A stretch of 64,000 bases of DNA, from positions 1 to 64,000 of the forward strand of contig NZ_AUID01000003.1 in the NCBI RefSeq assembly GCF_000423525.1, written 5' to 3'. Both the position numbers and the translations under genes were made by a program. Source of the DNA: Proteocatella sphenisci DSM 23131 (GTDB lineage: Bacteria; Bacillota; Clostridia; Peptostreptococcales; Filifactoraceae). The notes beneath the pieces are model-generated. The model was given only the letters and a program-made list of their open reading frames with translations, was not told the DNA's origin and ran no database searches. Below are positions 44,849 to 53,584 of this stretch, in pieces; position 1 is the first letter of the stretch, and every line of letters begins with the position of its first letter.

Positions 44849-46588
44849 TTAATACTCCCTTTCTTTATATGTTGTATGAAGGATTTTGTGGGCCTTGTGG
44901 CTGCCTGGCTCCCCAAAATATTCCTCATAAAGGGTCTTTATTACCGGGCTCTCATGAGATTTTCTAAGGGGAAGGTTTTTGTCTTCTTCGTAGAGGGCTT
45001 TTGCTCTTTCGGTTTTTAAATCTACAAAGTTTCTTACTGACGCGGGTTGTACTGGCTGTCCTCCGCCGTTGATGCAGCCTCCCGGGCATCCCATTATCTC
45101 TATAAAGTGGTAGGTTTTCTTGCCTTCTCTTATCTCGTTTAAAAGTTGTCTGGCGTTTGCAAGGCCGCTCGTTACTGCCACGTTTACTTCGAGATCGCCT
45201 ACTTTATATGTTGCTTCTTTGATTTCTTTGGTTCCCCTTACTTCTGTAAAGTCCAGATTTGTCAGCTCTTGTCCTGTAAGTTTTTCTACTGCGGTCCTAA
45301 GGGCTGCCTCCATTACTCCGCCTGTTGCTCCAAATATGGCTCCTGCTCCTGTTGATACTCCAAGGGGATCATCAAAGTCGGTGTCTGCAAGTTTTTTGAA
45401 CTGGATTCCTGCTCTTTTTATCATTCTTGCAAGTTCTCTTGTAGTTATCGCTATGTCTATGTCATAAACTCCGGCTGCGGACTGATTGTCTCTTCTGGCC
45501 TCGAATTTTTTGGCAGTACATGGCATTACTGAAACTACTACTATATCATGCGGATCGAGGTTGTTTTTTTCTGCGTACCAGGTCTTTACTACTGCTCCAA
45601 ACATCTGCTGTGGTGACTTGCAGCTTGAAAGGTTTGGTATAAAGTCATGGAAGTTATGCTCGCAGAATTTTATCCAGCCTGGGGAACATGAGGTAATGAG
45701 TGGAAGCGGGCCTCCGTTTTGGATTCTGGTAATTAGTTCTTGTGATTCTTCTATTATGGTAAGGTCTGCGGCTATGTCTGTGTCATACACTCCTGCAAAT
45801 CCAAGGTGCTTGAGGGCTGTTACCATCTTGCCTTTTACGTTGGTTCCTACTGGCATTCCAAATGCTTCTCCAAGGGTAACTCTTATGGATGGAGCCGTAG
45901 CTACTATAACGTGTTTGCTCTCGTCTGCAAGTGCTGCCCATACTTTGTCGGTATCGTCTTTTTCGGCGATTGCTCCTGTTGGACATACTACTATGCACTG
46001 GCCGCATGATACGCAGTCGGTTTTTCCAAGGTCTTCTTCGAATGCGCATCCTATATGAGTCTTGAATCCTCTTTCATTAACTCCTATAACTCCTACACTT
46101 TGAAGTTTGCTGCAGGCTGCCACGCATCTTCTGCACAGTATACACTTGTTGTCGTCTCTGTACATATGAATCGCTGAGTCGTCTGTCTTGTATACCTGAT
46201 TGTGGCCGTCATATTTGGCTTCATCGTCTACCTTGAAGTCATGACAGAGCTTTTGGAGCTCGCAGTTGTCACTTCTTATACAGGAAAGGCAGCTACGGTC
46301 ATGTGTTGAAAGTATAAGCTCAAGGGTTATTTTTCTGGCCTTAAGCACTTTTTCTGAATGGGTTAATATATCCATGCCTTCTGAAAGCGGATGTACGCAT
46401 GATGCTACAAGGTTTTTTGCTCCCTTTACTTCTACTACGCATATTCTGCAGGCGCCTATTTCGTTTATTTCTTTGAGATAACAAAGGGTTGGCACCTCTA
46501 TGTTTATCTGATTGCAGGCCTGCAGTATGGTAAGTCCCTTGGGAAATTGATATGATATATTATTTATTTTAACGTTTACGGTACTCAT
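44849..46588 (-). CDS. hydA: [FeFe] hydrogenase catalytic subunit HydA, trimeric bifurcating type
   Basis: 579 residues: [2Fe-2S] domain (C36, C47, C50, C64), His-Cys [4Fe-4S] site (H96, C100, C103, C109), two [4Fe-4S] motifs (149-159, 192-202), then the H-cluster motifs TSCSPGWIKFCEH (C301), VSVMPCTAKKFEARR (C357) and EIMGCPGGCINGGGQP (C501, C505) and the small-subunit-like tail. The Ser in TSCSP is a known natural variant of this subgroup. With HydB and HydC it uses NADH and reduced ferredoxin together to form H2. The gene is 26 bases below hydB. Its last codons hold the binding site of the ATPase gene. Confidence 0.96.
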   Translation of the reverse strand: MSTVNVKINNISYQFPKGLTILQACNQINIEVPTLCYLKEINEIGACRICVVEVKGAKNLVASCVHPLSEGMDILTHSEKVLKARKITLELILSTHDRSCLSCIRSDNCELQKLCHDFKVDDEAKYDGHNQVYKTDDSAIHMYRDDNKCILCRRCVAACSKLQSVGVIGVNERGFKTHIGCAFEEDLGKTDCVSCGQCIVVCPTGAIAEKDDTDKVWAALADESKHVIVATAPSIRVTLGEAFGMPVGTNVKGKMVTALKHLGFAGVYDTDIAADLTIIEESQELITRIQNGGPLPLITSCSPGWIKFCEHNFHDFIPNLSSCKSPQQMFGAVVKTWYAEKNNLDPHDIVVVSVMPCTAKKFEARRDNQSAAGVYDIDIAITTRELARMIKRAGIQFKKLADTDFDDPLGVSTGAGAIFGATGGVMEAALRTAVEKLTGQELTNLDFTEVRGTKEIKEATYKVGDLEVNVAVTSGLANARQLLNEIREGKKTYHFIEIMGCPGGCINGGGQPVQPASVRNFVDLKTERAKALYEEDKNLPLRKSHESPVIKTLYEEYFGEPGSHKAHKILHTTYKEREY

Positions 46589-46614
46589 CGTTTCCTCCTG
46601 ACTGTTTCAATAGA

Positions 46615-48402
46615 CTATTTTTTTATTATAGCGCCGAATTTACATTTTTCTATGCAGGCTCCACATTTGATACATTTTTCAAGATCTATCTTGTGAACCT
46701 TTTTCACTGCTCCTGTTATCGCATCTGCCGGACATACTCTTGCACAAGCGGTGCATCCTACGCATTTATCTTCTATAATATAGTAGCTTAGAAGGCTGCG
46801 ACATACTCTTGAAGGGCAGGTCTTGTCTTTTATATGAGCTATATACTCATCTTTGAAATAGTTTATTGTTGAAAGCACTGGGTTTGGAGCTGTCTGTCCG
46901 AGTCCGCACAGTGAGTTTTGTTTTATATGGTTGCTCAGCTCTACAAGCTTGTCCAGATCTTCCATCTCGCCCTGGCCTTTGGTTATTCTCTCAAGGATTT
47001 CAAGGAGCCTTTTGGTTCCTATTCGGCAAGGTGAGCATTTTCCGCAGCTCTCATCCACAGTGAACTCAAGGAAGAATTTTGCTATGTCTACCATGCAGTT
47101 ATCTTCGTCCATTACTATAAGTCCGCCTGAACCCATCATAGATCCTATGGCTATAAGGTTATCGTAATCTATAGGGGTGTCTATAAGGTGGGCTGGTATA
47201 CAGCCTCCTGATGGTCCACCTGTCTGAGCTGATTTGAATTTTTTGCCGTTTGGAATTCCTCCTCCGATTTCTTCTACTATCTCTCTTAAGGTGGTTCCCA
47301 TAGGTACTTCTACAAGTCCTGTGTGATTTATTTTTCCGCCCAGTGCAAATACCTTGGTGCCTTTGGATTTTTCGGTTCCCATGGATGCAAACCAAGGCGC
47401 TCCGTTTTGGATTATTCTTGGTATGTTTGCGTAAGTTTCAACGTTGTTAAGGACTGTAGGTTTTCCAAAGAGCCCTTTTTGCGCTGGGAATGGCGGTCTT
47501 GGACGTGGTTCTCCTCTTTTTCCTTCGATGGAAGTCATGAGGGCAGTTTCTTCGCCACATACGAATGCTCCTGCTCCAAGTCTTATCTCGAGGTCAAATT
47601 CAAAGCCTGTGCCAAGTATGTCTGTTCCGAGCATTCCTCTTTCTTTGGCCTGGTCTATGGCTATCTGGAGTCTGTGAACCGCTATTGGATACTCTGCTCT
47701 TACGTATACAAAGCCTTTTGTAGCCCCTATTGCATATCCTGCTATTGCCATTGCCTCTATTAGTACGTGTGGATCGCCTTCTAGTATACTCCTGTCCATG
47801 AATGCTCCAGGGTCACCTTCGTCGGCGTTGCAGCATACGTATTTCTGGTCGTCGTCGTTGGCCTTTGCCAGTGCCCATTTGATGCCTGTAGGGAATCCCC
47901 CGCCGCCTCTTCCTCTAAGGCCTGAGGCTTTGATTGTGTCTATTACCTGGTCTGGCGTCATGGTTGTAAGTACTTTTGCTATTGCCTGGTAGCCATCTGT
48001 TGCAAGATATTCGTTGATGTTTTCAGGGTCTATTACTCCGCAGTTTCTAAGGGCTACCCGCTTTTGCTTTCTGTAGAAGTCTGTATGTGTAAGGGGCTCT
48101 ATCTTGCCGTCTTTTATAGTTTCCTGATAGAGGAGATGCTTTACTACTCTTCCTTTTTCTATGTGTTCTGATACTATTTCTTTTATATTTTCTGGCTCTA
48201 CTCTTGAGTAGAACGCGCCTTCTGGATAGACTATCATTATTGGGCCAAGTGCACATAGTCCAAAGCAGCCTGTCTTTATTACTTTGGCTTCGTCCTCCAG
48301 GCCTTTTAGTTTTATTTCTTCTTCAAGAAGCTGTATTATTCTTTCGCTGCTTGATGAGGTACAGCCGGTTCCTCCGCAAACTAGTATATGTGAACGGTAC
48401 AT
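46615..48402 (-). CDS. hydB: Hydrogenase subunit HydB (NuoF-like, FMN and NADH)
   Basis: 595 residues: N-terminal thioredoxin-like [2Fe-2S] part (HILVCGGTGCTSSSSERI), then the NuoF core with the FMN/NADH site GLRGRGGGGFPTGIKWAL and NADEGDPGAFMDRSIL, a [4Fe-4S] site in DESCGKCSPCRIGTKRLL and two C-terminal ferredoxin clusters (DKCVGCTACARVCPADAI and EKCIKCGACIEKCKFGAI). It oxidises NADH and splits electrons. It lies 12 bases after the small ferredoxin gene and before hydA. Confidence 0.96.
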   Translation of the reverse strand: MYRSHILVCGGTGCTSSSSERIIQLLEEEIKLKGLEDEAKVIKTGCFGLCALGPIMIVYPEGAFYSRVEPENIKEIVSEHIEKGRVVKHLLYQETIKDGKIEPLTHTDFYRKQKRVALRNCGVIDPENINEYLATDGYQAIAKVLTTMTPDQVIDTIKASGLRGRGGGGFPTGIKWALAKANDDDQKYVCCNADEGDPGAFMDRSILEGDPHVLIEAMAIAGYAIGATKGFVYVRAEYPIAVHRLQIAIDQAKERGMLGTDILGTGFEFDLEIRLGAGAFVCGEETALMTSIEGKRGEPRPRPPFPAQKGLFGKPTVLNNVETYANIPRIIQNGAPWFASMGTEKSKGTKVFALGGKINHTGLVEVPMGTTLREIVEEIGGGIPNGKKFKSAQTGGPSGGCIPAHLIDTPIDYDNLIAIGSMMGSGGLIVMDEDNCMVDIAKFFLEFTVDESCGKCSPCRIGTKRLLEILERITKGQGEMEDLDKLVELSNHIKQNSLCGLGQTAPNPVLSTINYFKDEYIAHIKDKTCPSRVCRSLLSYYIIEDKCVGCTACARVCPADAITGAVKKVHKIDLEKCIKCGACIEKCKFGAIIKK

Positions 48403-48414
48403 AATTACCTCCTC

Positions 48415-48774
48415 CTATGCCTTGGTATATTCAGTAACTACCTGATTGCCTGATATGTGTTTTTCTATTATATCTCTCATTTTTTGTGGGGTAAGGTTGA
48501 GATATGTCGTCTTTTTTCCATTTTTATCTATAACTTCTGCGGTAGGCTCGTAATTGCACATGCCCATGCAGTCTGTCTGCACCAGTGCTATATCGTGAAG
48601 GTCAAGTTTTTCGAGTTCTTCCATTGCTGTATGTACTATTCCTTTTGCGCCTTTTTCGATTCCACAGTCGTCCATTGCTATATTTATTCTGTACCTCCAG
48701 GTATCAGCTTCTCTTATTCCAAGCTGTTTTTTTGCCTCTGCTGCTGCCTGATTGAGTTCTTGTACGTTTTTCAT
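48415..48774 (-). CDS. Thioredoxin-like [2Fe-2S] ferredoxin domain protein of the hyd operon
   Basis: 119 residues. INIAMDDCGIEKGAKGIVHT and ALVQTDCMGMCNYEPTAEVI supply three cysteines in the pattern of the thioredoxin-like ferredoxin fold also found at the start of HydB. A fourth ligand is not obvious. Proteins like this are regularly encoded between hydC and hydB in Clostridia and are thought to be accessory electron carriers or assembly factors. The role is inference from position and family. Confidence 0.85.
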   Translation of the reverse strand: MKNVQELNQAAAEAKKQLGIREADTWRYRINIAMDDCGIEKGAKGIVHTAMEELEKLDLHDIALVQTDCMGMCNYEPTAEVIDKNGKKTTYLNLTPQKMRDIIEKHISGNQVVTEYTKA

Positions 48775-48806
48775 ATTTTCCTCCTCATTTTTAGGATAGG
48801 TGTATC

Positions 48807-49310
48807 TTAGCCTTTTGCCTTGTATGTGGCTATTATCTTTTCTACGTCACCAACTGTCAGCCTTCCATGTACGTCTTCGTTTACGGTTATAACCGGTGCG
48901 AGTCCGCATGCCCCTATGCAGCGGCAGGCCTCGAGAGAAAACATTCCGTCTTCGGTGCAGGCTCCGTCTTTTACGCCGAGTTCTCTTACGAATTTTTCGT
49001 AGATATCACCTGAACCTTTTACATAGCAAGCAGTTCCCAGACATACTGAGACCTTGTATTTTCCTTTTGGAGCCAGTGAAAACTGTGAGTAAAAGGTCAC
49101 TACGCCGTACACTTCTTCAAGTGGTATCTCCAGTCCTTTTGCTATCATTTTTTGAACTTCTATGGGAAGATAGCCATAGAGGTCCTGGGCCTTTTGAAGT
49201 ATGGGCATGAGAGCTCCCTGCATTTGTTTGTACTCTTCTATTATGGCCTTTAGTTTTTCTTCTTGTTCTACGGTGCCTGCAAATTTGACACCTTGTTTAC
49301 AATCACACAT
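48807..49310 (-). CDS. hydC: Hydrogenase subunit HydC (NuoE-like)
   Basis: 167 residues with the NuoE fold: ALMPILQKAQDLYGYLPIEV, EVYGVVTFYSQFSLAPKGKY and the [2Fe-2S] ligands in VCLGTACYVKGSGD and SLEACRCIGACGLAPVITVN. It is the first gene of the hydC-hydB-hydA unit and has its own promoter at 49359-49387. It bridges electrons to HydB in the NADH/ferredoxin bifurcating enzyme. Confidence 0.95.
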   Translation of the reverse strand: MCDCKQGVKFAGTVEQEEKLKAIIEEYKQMQGALMPILQKAQDLYGYLPIEVQKMIAKGLEIPLEEVYGVVTFYSQFSLAPKGKYKVSVCLGTACYVKGSGDIYEKFVRELGVKDGACTEDGMFSLEACRCIGACGLAPVITVNEDVHGRLTVGDVEKIIATYKAKG

Positions 49311-49358
49311 GTCCCCTCCTGTAATGCTACAAAGTTTAAATGGTTAAATTTCCTCTTT

Positions 49359-49387
49359 ATTGTACTACGTTTTCAGTTTATTTACAA
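49359..49387 (-). promoter_or_regulatory. hyd operon promoter with overlapping inverted repeat
   Basis: Minus strand TTGTAA (49382-49387), 17-base spacer, TACAAT (49359-49364). An inverted repeat GTTTATT/AATAAAC (49376-49401, 12-base gap) overlaps the -35, suggesting an operator. Rex, the NADH sensor of hydrogenase genes, prefers TTGTTAA-type half sites, and this is only a partial fit. Confidence 0.65.
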
Positions 49388-49418
49388 TATTATGAATAAA
49401 CAAATATGTTTTCAGGGT

Positions 49419-49464
49419 AAAAAAAAGCAGGGGCCTACTCCGATATAAAGAGATATGGCCCCTG
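49419..49464 (-). terminator. Terminator after the second galU
   Basis: Minus-strand CAGGGGCC pairs with GGCCCCTG around a 21-base loop and is followed by eight residues of T after one C. It stops the exopolysaccharide unit before the hyd promoter. Confidence 0.82.
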
Positions 49465-49478
49465 TCTTGCGAATTGAT

Positions 49479-50342
49479 CTAATTGAGAAGGTCTTTGAGA
49501 TATTTTTTAAACTTGTCTCCCAATTCCTCTTTTTTGAAGGCAAATTCTACGGTTGCTTCAAGAAATCCAAGTTTATCACCTACGTCATATCTTCTGCCTT
49601 CAAATTCGTAGGCCAGGACTTGGTCTTTTGATGCGAGTTCTCTGAGGGCATCGGTGAGCTGGATTTCGCCACCTGCTCCTGGCTGGGTGTTTTTAAGTAT
49701 TTCAAATATTGCGGGACTTATGATGTATCTCCCAAGTATAGCTATGTTTGATGGGGCTTTGTCTACTGGTGGCTTTTCAACAAGGTTTTTTACCTGGTAT
49801 ATTCTGTCTTCTATCTGGTCTCCATCTACTATACCGTATTTGTTTACTTCACTTTCGCTTACTTTTTGTACTCCCAGTACTGAGGATGAGTATTTGTCAT
49901 AGACCTCCATGAGCTGGGACAGACAAGGTTTTTCTGAGTCTACTATATCGTCTCCAAGGAGGACTGCAAATGGTTCGTTTCCTACAAAGCTCTTTGCGCA
50001 AAGTATGGCGTGACCCAGGCCTTTGGGCATATGCTGCCTTACGTACTGGATGTTGACCATATCTGATATTGCCCTTACTTCTTGGAGGACATCTAATTTG
50101 CCCTTGGACTCAAGTTCCAGCTCCAGCTCTATGGATCTGTCAAAGTGGTCTTCGATTGCTCTCTTGTTTCTGCCTGTTATTATCAGTATGTCTGTTATGC
50201 CGCTTTTTACAGCTTCTTCTATAATATATTGTATGGTCGGCTTGTCTACTATAGGCAGCATTTCTTTGGGTTGGGCTTTTGTGGCAGGTAGAAATCTGGT
50301 CCCCAGACCTGCTGCTGGAATAACTGCTTTTGTAATTTTCAT
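49479..50342 (-). CDS. galU2: UTP-glucose-1-phosphate uridylyltransferase (second copy)
   Basis: 287 residues of standard GalU: AAGLGTRFLPATKAQPKE, EPFAVLLGDDIVDSE, VEKPPVDKAPSNIAILG and GGEIQLTDALRELASK. Clearly homologous to the copy at 3329 but divergent in many positions and without its C-terminal tail, so this is an old duplication and not a recent one. It is 2 bases below the GT2 synthase gene, so it probably supplies UDP-glucose for that enzyme. Confidence 0.95.
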   Translation of the reverse strand: MKITKAVIPAAGLGTRFLPATKAQPKEMLPIVDKPTIQYIIEEAVKSGITDILIITGRNKRAIEDHFDRSIELELELESKGKLDVLQEVRAISDMVNIQYVRQHMPKGLGHAILCAKSFVGNEPFAVLLGDDIVDSEKPCLSQLMEVYDKYSSSVLGVQKVSESEVNKYGIVDGDQIEDRIYQVKNLVEKPPVDKAPSNIAILGRYIISPAIFEILKNTQPGAGGEIQLTDALRELASKDQVLAYEFEGRRYDVGDKLGFLEATVEFAFKKEELGDKFKKYLKDLLN

Positions 50343-50344
50343 AT

Positions 50345-51628
50345 TTAATTCCTCTCTTCTGATTCGATTTCGTCTATATTCACTGAAATAGTATGGTCAA
50401 TTTGATGCCACACGGTCTCTTTTTTTATCATACATGCTATGTTTATAGGAATCCAGCTGAATACAAAGACCCAGAAGTAGCTTATGCCTTTTCTCATCTT
50501 GTATGGCCTTTTGTGAGCCATGATGACCGCAATTGTGCTCATCATTATACAAAATATATATGAGAGGACAAAGGCTCCTGACAGGCGATAGAGTATATAC
50601 ATGGGGGTCATAAGGCCTGAGTTTACCAGTTCATAGTCTACAACTGCGGTAAGAAGTATGGCCACTATATATAGAATCTGTCCTAAAAGCGCTGACATAA
50701 ACATTATGACGTCAAAACTCTTTAGACTGCCCTCTTTGAGGGTTTTTTTGATGAGTGGCCACAGATACAGCTCTGTGACTTGTATAAGTCCTGTCGTCCA
50801 TCTTTTTCTTTGTATCCATGACTGCTCAAAGGCAAGGGGCTGCTCGTCATATATTTTTGCATCTGGTACCCAGTAGACCCTGCAGTCCATGAGTACGCAT
50901 TTTGCAGTGAGCTCTATATCTTCTGTCATGGTCTTTGTGTTCCAGCCACCCATCTTGCGGACAAGCTCGTGACTTATCATAAATCCACTCCCACTTATGA
51001 GGGCTGAGAGTCCTATGTGGCTTCGTGCATGGTTAAAGAATCTGTTGGCTGCGTAATAATATATGGCATAGCTTCCTGAAACTGGGCTGTCATAAGGATT
51101 TTTGCTGTCCCTGTAGCCCTGAGCCGAGTATGCCCCTGATTCAAATGCCCTGTTCATGGAGTCTATAAAATCCTCGTCCACCAGATTGTCTGCATCAAAT
51201 ATACAATAGGCATCATAGGCCTCTCCCTGGTCTTCTTGTGACATCATATGGTCAAAAAACTCTGAGAGTACTTCTCCTTTGGATTTGATATTTCGCTTGC
51301 ATTTGAATATTTTTGCCCCGCTCTTGAGTGCTTCTTGCTCTGTATTGTCTGTACAGTTGTTAGGTATGACTATTATATCGTAGAGGTCCTTGGGATAATT
51401 CTGTTTTTTAAGGCTCTGGACGAGATTGGCAATGACTTCTTCTTCATTTCTGGCGGCTATTACGGCTGCAAACCTGTTTTTCTTTGTCGTTTGTGGATAC
51501 TTTGGGTCTGGGCTGAATGAAAACAGGCATATTATAAGGAAATACATGGAATATAAAAACAGTCCCACTGTTAACGATACCCTTATTATTTTTATAGTTT
51601 CCATAATGTTAATGTTAAAGATTTCCAT
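50345..51628 (-). CDS. Processive family 2 glycosyltransferase, membrane-bound
   Basis: Membrane helix at about 15-35, catalytic domain with FAAVIAARNEEEVIANLVQS, DAYCIFDADNLVDEDF (DxD), TKTMTEDIELTAKC (TED) and the QRKRWTTGLIQ (QxxRW) motif of processive synthases, then three or more C-terminal helices. Related to poly-GlcNAc, cellulose and hyaluronan synthases. The start is uncertain: ATG at 51628 (overlap of 14 bases with the GGDEF gene) or a second at 51604. A UDP-glucose enzyme downstream hints at a glucan or a related polymer; no c-di-GMP-binding PilZ domain is seen in it. Confidence 0.85.
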   Translation of the reverse strand: MEIFNINIMETIKIIRVSLTVGLFLYSMYFLIICLFSFSPDPKYPQTTKKNRFAAVIAARNEEEVIANLVQSLKKQNYPKDLYDIIVIPNNCTDNTEQEALKSGAKIFKCKRNIKSKGEVLSEFFDHMMSQEDQGEAYDAYCIFDADNLVDEDFIDSMNRAFESGAYSAQGYRDSKNPYDSPVSGSYAIYYYAANRFFNHARSHIGLSALISGSGFMISHELVRKMGGWNTKTMTEDIELTAKCVLMDCRVYWVPDAKIYDEQPLAFEQSWIQRKRWTTGLIQVTELYLWPLIKKTLKEGSLKSFDVIMFMSALLGQILYIVAILLTAVVDYELVNSGLMTPMYILYRLSGAFVLSYIFCIMMSTIAVIMAHKRPYKMRKGISYFWVFVFSWIPINIACMIKKETVWHQIDHTISVNIDEIESEERN

Positions 51629-53558
51629 AGTAATCTACACGGTTCCTTCCATTTTGCTTGGCTCTATAGAGCATACTGTCCACTTTTCTTATACCCTCAT
51701 CAAGGTTAGAAATATCTGGCGTAAATTCAAAGACTCCAAAGCTTGCTGTAAATCTTATCTGTCTTTTGTCCTCAGAGCTTACGTATGAGTCCTGTATGGC
51801 CTGCCTGGCTTTTTCTGTAAGCTCTACAGCTTCTGCAAGCGGCAGATCTGGAAGCACCACCAAAAACTCTTCGCCTCCATACCTGGAGCTGAATGTCTTT
51901 TCCCCAAACTTTTCTTTAAGTATCTTTGCTGATTCTACTATAACAGCATCGCCATTTGAATGGCCGTAGCTGTCGTTTATCTTTTTAAAGTGGTCTATAT
52001 CTGCCATGGCTATGCAAAGTCTCCTGGAGCCGGGACTCATTAAAAATTCTGAGCAGGCAGTCTGTCCTATATTCATTATTTTTTCTCTTGTAAAGAGACC
52101 TGTGAGGTAATCATAATCGGCCGCGTATCTGGCAGATTCTATAAATTTGGAGTTTTCTATAGCTATGCCCATATATGATGCTATTATTCTTAGCTTTTTG
52201 TATTCAGATGAACCAAAGGCTTTTTCTTTACTGCTTTTTACACGGAGCATGCCCAGGTATTTTTCTCCCGCAAGGACTCTTTCGCTCATCACGGATTTGT
52301 GGATCATTGTTCTCTTTAAAGGAAGTTGCTCTTTATTTTCATCAAATTCGACTTCCAGATCGTCTGCTACAAGATATTTACAGAGCTCATGGGTTACGGT
52401 TCTTACAATGTCTTCTCTGCTTATGCCCGTCATTACTACCTTTCCTATCTCGGCAAGTTCTTTTATTTCTCTGGTCTGGTTTTTTACAAAACGGGTGTGT
52501 CTTTCTGTCTGTTTTATCTTCATGCCTGCGATGTATATGTGACTGTTTTTTTGAATTAAACTGTCTGAAAACTCCTGTGCGAGTTTGAAGTACTCCAGTG
52601 ACTGCCTGTAGTTATTCTGATTTTTTTCTGCTTTTGCAAGGCCTGTATAGATTTTAAGAAGCTTGCCTTCTGATAATCTGCCAGACAGGGCTTGTTTTGC
52701 GGCAAAGAATTTGTCTTTTGCCTCTTCATATCTGTATTTTTTTATATAGAGCTCACCCCACTGTATATATATATCTGAAATGAACGATAAGTTTCCTGTT
52801 CTGTGAGATTCTTCTATAGCCCTTTTGAATGCCTCTTCCGCCAGATAATACTGACATCTTTTTAGATATATGCAACCTTTTATAAATATCATCTCTGGCA
52901 GATCCCAGTTATGGTCTTCTTTTTCTGCTATCTTATAGCATTTTTCAAGGAGCCTTTCTACTTCTTTGGTATTATTAAGAGATGCTTCGTTGTGCGCCCG
53001 GTTTATATAAAGTCCCAGTTTATGAATTTGTTTGGCTTCTGATTCAAGAGACTCAAGCCGTTTGTACATTTCACTCGCTTCTGTGTATTCCCCCAGCTTT
53101 TCGTATGCAAAAGCCAGATTGATACCTGCCATAAAAGAATGTTTATATTCCTGATTTTTTTCACATATCTCCATAGTGAAGTTGCCCCAGTGTATGGCGT
53201 CTATATATTTTTCTATCATTAAATGTGCAAGCATTATCTCATTACATATTTCTATTAATGCAATGGTATTGTCGGTTTTTATAAAATATTCATAGGCCTC
53301 TTTTGCATACTGAATGGACTTTTCATATTCCATTTTTTCGGTGAAGTATATGCTGCTCAGGTATTTTGCACGGGCCCCTGCCATATGCATCTTGTTCTTT
53401 GATGTGATACTTAGCAGCTTATCTATTATCTCTCCTGCTTTGTCAATATCTCTTAATATGTTATCTTTCAAATTTTCTACTATTTCTTCGATATGATTTT
53501 CATTTTGTGCCAGTAACTCAAAGTCTCTTTCAAATTCGAAATCCACTGTACTGTTCAT
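51615..53558 (-). CDS. TPR-GAF-like-GGDEF diguanylate cyclase, no I-site
   Basis: N-terminal half with tetratricopeptide-like helical repeats (YEEAKDKFFAAKQALSGRLS and similar), then a GAF-like sensor segment near residues 380-480 and a GGDEF domain: DYDYLTGLFTREKIM, IDHFKKINDSYGHSNGDAVI and SSRYGGEEFLVVLPD. GGEEF is a functional active-site form. An RxxD inhibitory site five residues before it is not present. The ATG at 53556-53558 follows GGGGGA; a TTG at 53570 overlaps that site. It lies 26 bases below a second GGDEF gene. Confidence 0.86.
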   Translation of the reverse strand: MNSTVDFEFERDFELLAQNENHIEEIVENLKDNILRDIDKAGEIIDKLLSITSKNKMHMAGARAKYLSSIYFTEKMEYEKSIQYAKEAYEYFIKTDNTIALIEICNEIMLAHLMIEKYIDAIHWGNFTMEICEKNQEYKHSFMAGINLAFAYEKLGEYTEASEMYKRLESLESEAKQIHKLGLYINRAHNEASLNNTKEVERLLEKCYKIAEKEDHNWDLPEMIFIKGCIYLKRCQYYLAEEAFKRAIEESHRTGNLSFISDIYIQWGELYIKKYRYEEAKDKFFAAKQALSGRLSEGKLLKIYTGLAKAEKNQNNYRQSLEYFKLAQEFSDSLIQKNSHIYIAGMKIKQTERHTRFVKNQTREIKELAEIGKVVMTGISREDIVRTVTHELCKYLVADDLEVEFDENKEQLPLKRTMIHKSVMSERVLAGEKYLGMLRVKSSKEKAFGSSEYKKLRIIASYMGIAIENSKFIESARYAADYDYLTGLFTREKIMNIGQTACSEFLMSPGSRRLCIAMADIDHFKKINDSYGHSNGDAVIVESAKILKEKFGEKTFSSRYGGEEFLVVLPDLPLAEAVELTEKARQAIQDSYVSSEDKRQIRFTASFGVFEFTPDISNLDEGIRKVDSMLYRAKQNGRNRVDYYGNL

Positions 53559-53584
53559 ATTATCCCCCAATTAATACCCTTTTT

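Noticed and set aside
45683-45689. Ser instead of Cys in the H-cluster motif TSCSPGW as a sign of a non-functional hydrogenase
   Set aside because: TSCSP is a recognised natural variant in trimeric Firmicute-type [FeFe] hydrogenases, and all other cluster residues are intact.
49376-49401. Canonical Rex operator
   Set aside because: Half-sites GTTTATT/AATAAAC deviate from TTGTTAA and the 12-base gap is too long, so only a candidate operator is reported.
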